Positions 1-6,331 of a DNA stretch of 6,331 bases are shown here, piece after piece (position 1 is the first letter of the stretch; the number at the start of each line of letters is the position of its first letter). Made by a program: the position numbers and the translations under genes. The notes under the pieces were generated by a model. The model made no database searches and was not told the origin of the DNA. It saw nothing but the letters and a program-made list of their open reading frames with translations. This DNA comes from JBCCZC01 sp039188505 (GTDB taxonomy: Bacteria; Pseudomonadota; Gammaproteobacteria; Xanthomonadales; SZUA-38): contig JBCCZC010000341.1 of NCBI GenBank assembly GCA_039188505.1, positions 1 to 6,331 on the forward strand, written 5' to 3'.

Positions 1-71
1 CCCGTGGCACCACCGCCGATGACCGCGAGATCGAAGGTTTCGTTCGCAAGGGACTCGAGGTCGCGTCGCAT
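1..71 (-). CDS. glpD: FAD-dependent oxidoreductase N-terminus, probably glycerol-3-phosphate dehydrogenase (partial)
   Basis: This is the first 23 codons of a gene that leaves the window at its left edge. The peptide begins MRRDLESLANETFDLAVIGG and continues G-A-T-G, giving a GxGxxG dinucleotide-binding fingerprint (G19, G21, G24) after a hydrophobic beta strand. An MxRDLxxLxxxxFD lead-in directly before the FAD fingerprint is typical of GlpD-family aerobic glycerol-3-phosphate dehydrogenases, which oxidise glycerol 3-phosphate to dihydroxyacetone phosphate at the inner membrane and pass electrons to quinone. I chose the ATG at 71 because it matches the family N-terminus. It has no Shine-Dalgarno sequence. 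An in-frame GTG at 98, with a purine-rich GGGGTAGG stretch upstream, would add nine residues and is an alternative start. The FAD fold is clear, but the GlpD identity rests on only 24 residues, so another member of the DAO superfamily is possible. Confidence 0.7.
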   Translation of the reverse strand, partial: MRRDLESLANETFDLAVIGGGAT

Positions 72-111
72 CGGGCAGGCCAGTCGGACGAAGAGCACAC
101 CGCAAGCCTAC

Positions 112-124
112 CCCGGTTACCGGG
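112..124. repeat. Perfect 13-bp inverted repeat upstream of the GlpD-like gene
   Basis: The sequence CCCGGT-T-ACCGGG is a perfect inverted repeat with a single central base. It starts 41 bp upstream of the ATG at 71. One arm, ACCGGG, recurs at 133-138 as a direct repeat. The one-base centre makes a hairpin unlikely, so if it has a function it is more likely a dimeric regulator site in the promoter region of the GlpD-like gene. No regulator is identified, and in DNA this GC-rich a palindrome of this size may be chance. Confidence 0.35.
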
Positions 125-138
125 CCGCGAAAACCGGG

Positions 139-172
139 CGGCGGCGCGGTACGTCCTTGTGCCGCGCCGCCG
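139..172 (-). terminator. GC-rich hairpin terminator after the ComEA-like gene
   Basis: An 11-bp perfect stem (CGGCGGCGCGG at 139-149 against CCGCGCCGCCG at 162-172) can be extended inward by four more pairs, two of them G-U wobbles in RNA, leaving a four-base TCCT loop. Read on the minus strand, it starts 13 nt after the TAA stop of the ComEA-like gene and is followed after five bases by TTTT. This resembles an intrinsic terminator with a short T tract. On the plus strand no T run follows, so it fits only minus-strand transcription. It would separate this gene from the GlpD-like gene. The short T run keeps confidence moderate. Confidence 0.55.
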
Positions 173-184
173 ACCACCGGGGGC

Positions 185-478
185 TTACCGCCCGGGCTTG
201 CTCGCGGACCGTTCGGCGTCGTCGAGACGGATGTTGTCGCGGTTGCGATCGACCGTACGGATGCCGATGCCCTTGACGTTCACCAGCTCATCCGGGTGCG
301 CGAAAGCGCCGTTCTCCTCACGGTAGGCGACGATCGCCTCGGCCTTCGACAGGCCCACCCCATCGAGCCCCTGCGCAAGCTGCTGTGCGTCGGCGGTGTT
401 GACGTTGACGGGCTCGCCTGCGAACGCGGCGCCGGCCAGGAGTGCGGTGGCCAGGGCCAGGGTCTTGAAGATCTGCAT
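185..478 (-). CDS. comEA: ComEA-family helix-hairpin-helix DNA-binding protein, secreted
   Basis: This 97-residue protein is complete. Residues 1-20 form a Sec signal peptide: a basic N-end at K5, a hydrophobic core and an AFA cleavage motif, with the mature protein starting near G21. Residues 24-85 match the ComEA-type tandem helix-hairpin-helix domain. It opens with VNVNTAD, has a first hairpin at GVG (40-42) followed by KAEAIVAYREENGAF, and a second hairpin at GIG (70-72) followed by RTVDRNRDNI. Family members bind double-stranded DNA without sequence specificity. In naturally competent Gram-negative bacteria, periplasmic ComEA ratchets incoming DNA through the outer membrane. Short proteins of this class (YbaV in E. 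coli) also occur in bacteria with no shown competence, so a role in uptake is inference. The ATG at 478 is supported by a GGAGG nine bases upstream and by the signal peptide. The gene appears monocistronic, with a hairpin terminator after it and about 400 bp of non-coding DNA before it. Confidence 0.88.
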   Translation of the reverse strand: MQIFKTLALATALLAGAAFAGEPVNVNTADAQQLAQGLDGVGLSKAEAIVAYREENGAFAHPDELVNVKGIGIRTVDRNRDNIRLDDAERSASKPGR

Positions 479-487
479 CGTTTGAAT

Positions 488-492
488 CCTCC
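488..492 (-). promoter_or_regulatory. Shine-Dalgarno sequence of the ComEA-like gene
   Basis: GGAGG on the minus strand lies nine bases before the ATG at 478 and fixes that start. It is the only clear Shine-Dalgarno sequence in front of any gene in the window. Confidence 0.8.
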
Positions 493-890
493 ATGTGGTT
501 TCTCGAGCCGGCCCATCCGTGGCCGACGGAGATCATGCTAGGTGATGGGCGGCGAGGTCACAGCAGGCGTTCGGAAGTGATGATGGTAGGAATCCGGCAG
601 AGCAGGGCGTAGGCAGGCGGAGGCTGCTCGTCAGTCCAGGCCATCGCACTCCGAAGAACCCGGCGCTCACGGAAGGCAAGCTCTGTCCGTCATCGTGAAA
701 CTATGGATGGCGCCTAACGAAGAGCATGGGTTCCTGCCGGGCCTGCGCGGCCGTTGCGAGGTCCTGCAGGGCCAGCGCTGGTCCATGGTCCGAGGAGAAT
801 AGCCCAAGCTATTTGACGAGGAGTATCAGGCGGCAATGGTGCTGGGCACGCCGCCGTAGGGCCCGCAGACCGGGCAGGAAGGAGCCCCCA
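493..890. other. Non-coding stretch between dnaE2 and the ComEA-like gene, nothing recognisable
   Basis: About 400 bp lie between the dnaE2 stop and the Shine-Dalgarno sequence of the ComEA-like gene. Open frames here are short, interrupted by stops and unlike any family I recognise. One plus-strand stretch is open from roughly 620 to a TAG near 795, but it has no Shine-Dalgarno sequence. The promoter of the ComEA-like gene should lie near the left end, but I see no convincing -35/-10 pair. After the dnaE2 stop there is only a weak five-pair hairpin (GCCCG at 861-865, CGGGC at 871-875) without a T run, so no clear terminator for dnaE2. I see no tRNA, insertion-sequence end or repeat array. 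Confidence 0.6.
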
Positions 891-3980
<3,090 letters not shown>

Positions 3981-3991
3981 GTCAAATCAAT

Positions 3992-4011
3992 AACTGTATG
4001 GGCGTACAGTA
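3992..4011 (-). promoter_or_regulatory. LexA (SOS) box controlling dnaE2
   Basis: The core CTGTATGGGCGTACAG (3994-4009) fits the gammaproteobacterial LexA operator CTGT-N8-ACAG, with both half-sites perfect. The flanks also fit: 14 of 20 positions match the E. coli consensus, and five of the six mismatches lie in the variable centre. It ends 13 bp before the dnaE2 GTG. The minus-strand hexamer TACAGT within the box could serve as a -10 element, in which case LexA would block it directly and the transcript would have a leader of only about five bases. The -35 is not clear. DnaE2 genes are well-known SOS targets, so position and content agree. Repression is inferred, not shown. Confidence 0.88.
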
Positions 4012-4019
4012 TTGCAGAA

Positions 4020-4036
4020 CTGACGACCCGCGTCAG
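4020..4036 (-). other. Small hairpin between xseA and dnaE2
   Basis: CTGACG and CGTCAG form a perfect six-pair stem around a five-base loop. It lies 9 nt after the xseA stop and before the LexA box. Only TT follows it on the minus strand, so it is a weak intrinsic terminator at best. It might reduce read-through from xseA into dnaE2 or protect the 3' end of the xseA message. A chance occurrence is possible. Confidence 0.3.
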
Positions 4037-4045
4037 CCTCGGCGC

Positions 4046-5476
4046 TCAGCCGTCGTCGACGACCTCGCTCGAGATTTCGCCGTCGGCTACGCGAGTCGTG
4101 AGCCGATCGCCGGGGCGCGCCTGGTCCTTGCTCCGAAGGATTTCTCCGGTTCCATCCACCCGCGTCATGGAGTAGCCGCGTTGGAGCACCGCAGCCGGGC
4201 TCAAGGCTCGGAGGCGCCCATCAGCGGCGCGCGCTTGCTCGCTGAAGCGTGATTGTGCGGCGCGCATGGCCGTGGCGAGCCGCGCGCGCAGATCCCCGAC
4301 GTGGCGCTGCCGGGCTTCGAGATCTCCAGGCCGCGGCGCAACGGCCGCCAAACGGATGCCCAGAGCCCGCTGCTGTTCGCCGGCCTCGGCAAGACGCCGC
4401 GCCAGGGCAGACCGGAGGCGATCATCCAGAACCCGGGCCCGTCCACGAGTCTCGTCGAGCCGGCGGGCCGGGTGCTGGGCCCGAAGCCGGTAGCCCGCGG
4501 CGGTCAGGCGTTCCGCCAGCCGATCGACGTGGCCGTTTGTCACCCGGGCCAGGCGGCGCTGCAGTTCGTCGACCCGTTGCTCCGACCGTTCACCGCTACG
4601 CCGGGGGTCCTGGCGATCGAGTGCTGCGCTCAGCCGCGCGAGGCGCTGACGCAGCGCGGCCCCATCCGGAACGAGGAGTTCGGCCGCCGCCGATGGCGTG
4701 GCCGCCCGCACGTCGGCGGCGAATTCCGCGATGCACGTGTCAACCTCGTGTCCTACGGCGCAGACCACGGGGATCGGCGCAGCCACGATGTCCCGAGCCA
4801 GCCGTTCGTCGTTGAAGGCCCAGAGATCCTCGAGGGAGCCACCGCCTCGGGTAACGAGGACGACGTCGGGTGCGATTGCGATCGCCCGCGCGAGCGCCTT
4901 CCGGATCTCGCCCTCCGCGCCCGCGCCCTGGACCCGTGTCGGGACGATCGTCAGCCGAACGGCGGGGTAGCGCCGCGCGATGACGCTGATGACGTCGCGG
5001 ATCGCGGCGCCATCGGGCGAGGTGACTGCCGCGATGCGTCGCGGAAAGGCTGGGAGCGCGCGCTTCCGCTCGGTGGCGAAAAGGCCCTCGGCGGCTAGCT
5101 GCTGCTTCAGCCACTCGAATTCCCGGCGGAGCTGACCCTCGCCCGCATCCTCGACGTGGTCGGCGATGAGCTGGTACTCGCCCCGCGGCTCGTAGAGGCT
5201 CAGGCGGCCTCGGACGAGGACCTGCTGGCCGTCGCTCAGCTGCAGCTGACCGTACGGGTTTCGCTGCCGGAAGAGGGCACACTTCACCTGCGCCTGGGCA
5301 TCCTTGAGGACGAAATAGCTGTGGCCCGAGCGGGCGCGGTAGAGGTTCGAGATCTCGCCCTCGATCCACACGGCGCCAAACGCCGACTCGAGATGGAGAC
5401 GGACTTCGCGATTCAGGCGACTCGGCGAATAGACCCTTCGGCCTTCAGGTGGTTGTCTAGTTGACGGCTGGTTCAT
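4046..5476 (-). CDS. xseA: Exodeoxyribonuclease VII large subunit XseA
   Basis: At 476 residues it is close to the usual family length (456 in E. coli). With several copies of XseB it forms cytoplasmic exonuclease VII, which degrades single-stranded DNA from both ends into oligonucleotides and acts in repair and recombination. Residues 14-110 form the N-terminal OB fold (VYSPSRLNREVRLHLE, then IEGEISN and SGHSYFVLKD). The catalytic domain (about 130-310) keeps GAAIRDVISVIARRYP with D161, TRGGGSLEDLWAFNDE with R210, and AVGHEVDTCIAEFAAD with H243 and D246. These correspond to E. coli D155, R205, H238 and D241. An Arg/Glu-rich helical region follows, with three spaced L-x4-P segments (near 331, 376 and 422) and the conserved LQRGYSMTR end. 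The ATG at 5476 is preferred over an in-frame TTG at 5527, which would add 17 residues unlike the family and extend into guaB. No Shine-Dalgarno sequence is seen. xseB is not in the window, as expected because it usually lies elsewhere. Confidence 0.96.
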   Translation of the reverse strand: MNQPSTRQPPEGRRVYSPSRLNREVRLHLESAFGAVWIEGEISNLYRARSGHSYFVLKDAQAQVKCALFRQRNPYGQLQLSDGQQVLVRGRLSLYEPRGEYQLIADHVEDAGEGQLRREFEWLKQQLAAEGLFATERKRALPAFPRRIAAVTSPDGAAIRDVISVIARRYPAVRLTIVPTRVQGAGAEGEIRKALARAIAIAPDVVLVTRGGGSLEDLWAFNDERLARDIVAAPIPVVCAVGHEVDTCIAEFAADVRAATPSAAAELLVPDGAALRQRLARLSAALDRQDPRRSGERSEQRVDELQRRLARVTNGHVDRLAERLTAAGYRLRAQHPARRLDETRGRARVLDDRLRSALARRLAEAGEQQRALGIRLAAVAPRPGDLEARQRHVGDLRARLATAMRAAQSRFSEQARAADGRLRALSPAAVLQRGYSMTRVDGTGEILRSKDQARPGDRLTTRVADGEISSEVVDDG

Positions 5477-5482
5477 TAAAAT
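5453..5482 (+). promoter_or_regulatory. Candidate sigma-70 promoter of guaB inside the start of xseA
   Basis: TTGTCT (5453-5458) and TAAAAT (5477-5482) are separated by 18 bp and match the -35 and -10 consensus at 4/6 and 5/6 positions. Transcription would begin near 5489, giving a guaB leader of about 24 bases. The -35 lies within the first codons of xseA and the -10 directly before its ATG, so polymerase binding here could affect both genes. A TTGACG at 5461-5466 is closer to the -35 consensus but has no usable -10 at proper spacing. Confidence 0.4.
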
Positions 5483-5512
5483 TGCGGGTTTTACCTGCCC
5501 GGTATCCTCGCC

Positions 5513-6331
5513 ATGCGAATCCTCCAAGACGCGCTCACGTTCGACGACGTATCACTGGTTCCTGCTTATTCGGACGTGCTGCCGCACCAGGTCTCGCTGA
5601 AAACGAAATTCACGCGAGGAATCGACCTGAACATGCCGCTCGTGTCAGCGGCGATGGACACGGTGACCGAAGCCCGACTGGCCATCGCCATGGCGCAGGA
5701 AGGCGGGATCGGCGTGATCCACAAGAACATGTCGCCCGAGGAGCAGGCGCGTCAGGTCCGGAAAGTAAAGAAATTCGAGGCCGGTGTCATCAAGGATCCG
5801 ATCACTGTCGGACCCTACACGACGATTCGGGAGGTCCTCGAGCTGACGCGGGCGAAGAACATCTCCGGCGTGCCGGTCGTCGACGGTGAGGAGCTGGTCG
5901 GTATCGTCACCGGGCGGGACATGCGCTTCGAGCGCAAGCTGGACGATCCCGTTCGCAATATCATGACCCGCAAGGATCGGCTCGTGACGGTCGGCGAAGA
6001 CTATGACCGCGATTACGTGCTCGAGCTGCTGCACAAGCACCGGATCGAGAAGGTGCTGGTCGTCGACGACGAGTTCCACCTGCGCGGACTGGTCACCGTG
6101 AAAGACATCCAGAAGGCGAAAGAGCATCCCAACGCCTGCAAAGACTCCGAGGATACGCTGCGGGTCGCCGCGGCCGTCGGCGTGGGTGGCGACACGGAGG
6201 AACGCATCGGAGCGCTGGTCGATGCGGGGGTTGACGTGATCGTCGTCGATACGGCGCACGGGCACTCCGAAGGGGTGCTGGCCCGGGTACGCTGGGTCAA
6301 GGCGAACTACCCGGACCTGCAGGTGGTGGGC
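5513..6331 (+). CDS. guaB: Inosine-5'-monophosphate dehydrogenase GuaB (3' end cut by window)
   Basis: GuaB oxidises IMP to XMP with NAD+, the first committed step of guanine nucleotide synthesis, in the cytoplasm as a tetramer or octamer. The window holds 273 of about 487 residues. The N-terminal barrel strand region (LTFDDVSLVPAYSDVLP, then MPLVSAAMDTVTEARLAIAM and GGIGVIHKNMSPEEQA) is typical. Residues about 93-203 are the two CBS domains, with DPITVGPYTTIREVLELT and SGVPVVDGEELVGIVTGRDM in the first and RIEKVLVVDD and LRGLVTVKDIQKA in the second. The barrel resumes at RVAAAVGVGGDTEERIGALV and VDVIVVDTAHGHSEGV. The catalytic cysteine loop lies beyond the edge. The ATG at 5513 gives the family N-terminus (MRILQDALTFDD) but has no Shine-Dalgarno sequence. 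The gene diverges from xseA with only 36 bp between the starts. guaA often follows, but it is outside the window. Confidence 0.97.
   Translation, partial: MRILQDALTFDDVSLVPAYSDVLPHQVSLKTKFTRGIDLNMPLVSAAMDTVTEARLAIAMAQEGGIGVIHKNMSPEEQARQVRKVKKFEAGVIKDPITVGPYTTIREVLELTRAKNISGVPVVDGEELVGIVTGRDMRFERKLDDPVRNIMTRKDRLVTVGEDYDRDYVLELLHKHRIEKVLVVDDEFHLRGLVTVKDIQKAKEHPNACKDSEDTLRVAAAVGVGGDTEERIGALVDAGVDVIVVDTAHGHSEGVLARVRWVKANYPDLQVVG

Noticed and set aside
624..639. CTG-N10-CAG, a possible second LexA box upstream of the ComEA-like gene
   Set aside because: Only the three outer bases of each half match. It lacks the CTGT/ACAG half-sites and the AT-rich flanks, and it is about 150 bp from the start. 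Such matches are frequent by chance.
711..717. GCCTAAC, resembling an integron attC core half-site
   Set aside because: No matching GTTRRRY partner, attC fold or integrase is present nearby, so the seven-base match is uninformative.
861..875. Small hairpin after the dnaE2 stop as a possible terminator
   Set aside because: It has only five pairs and no T run on the minus strand, which is too weak to call.
4253..5098. A 281-codon plus-strand open frame opposite xseA
   Set aside because: It is a shadow of the clearly conserved xseA coding frame, with no Shine-Dalgarno sequence and no recognisable domain.
5477..5527. 17-residue N-terminal extension of XseA from a TTG at 5527
   Set aside because: The extension would extend into the guaB coding start, lacks family similarity and uses a rare start, while the ATG at 5476 gives the usual XseA N-terminus.
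5645..6265. A 206-codon minus-strand open frame opposite guaB
   Set aside because: It mirrors the guaB codons covering the CBS domains. guaB is certain and the antisense peptide has no recognisable family.

Overview
The window looks like chromosomal DNA from a GC-rich gammaproteobacterium. This rests on three things: the divergent xseA/guaB pair, which is also found in Escherichia coli and relatives; the gammaproteobacterial character of the GuaB N-terminus; and the E. coli-type LexA operator (CTGT-N8-ACAG). Chromatiales- or Xanthomonadales-like lineages seem plausible, but the genus cannot be fixed from the sequence. All genes share one high-GC codon style. No insertion sequence, CRISPR array, tRNA or rRNA is visible.

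Four genes are read on the minus strand. In transcription order they are xseA (exonuclease VII large subunit, 5476 to 4046), dnaE2 (error-prone DNA polymerase, 3980 to 891), a small secreted ComEA-type helix-hairpin-helix protein (478 to 185) and the first 23 codons of a GlpD-like FAD oxidoreductase (71 to 1, cut by the window edge). On the plus strand, guaB (IMP dehydrogenase) starts at 5513 and runs off the right edge after 273 codons. Only 36 bp separate the divergent xseA and guaB starts, so the guaB promoter probably lies inside the 5' end of xseA.

The regulatory highlight is a strong LexA (SOS) box 13 bp upstream of the dnaE2 start. It gives this polymerase its own DNA-damage-inducible promoter even though it lies only 65 bp behind xseA. 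The imuA and imuB partners that usually accompany dnaE2 are not adjacent on either side. A GC-rich hairpin followed by a short T run lies after the ComEA-like gene, and a perfect inverted repeat lies upstream of the GlpD-like gene. About 400 bp between dnaE2 and the ComEA-like gene holds no recognisable gene.

Three of the five genes act on DNA: ExoVII trims single-stranded DNA, DnaE2 does mutagenic lesion-bypass synthesis, and ComEA-type proteins bind incoming DNA. GuaB (guanine nucleotide synthesis) and GlpD (glycerol 3-phosphate oxidation) are metabolic neighbours. I see mostly known housekeeping and SOS genes and no clear new system. The points most worth a second look are the orphan SOS-controlled dnaE2 and the lack of Shine-Dalgarno sequences at four of five starts.
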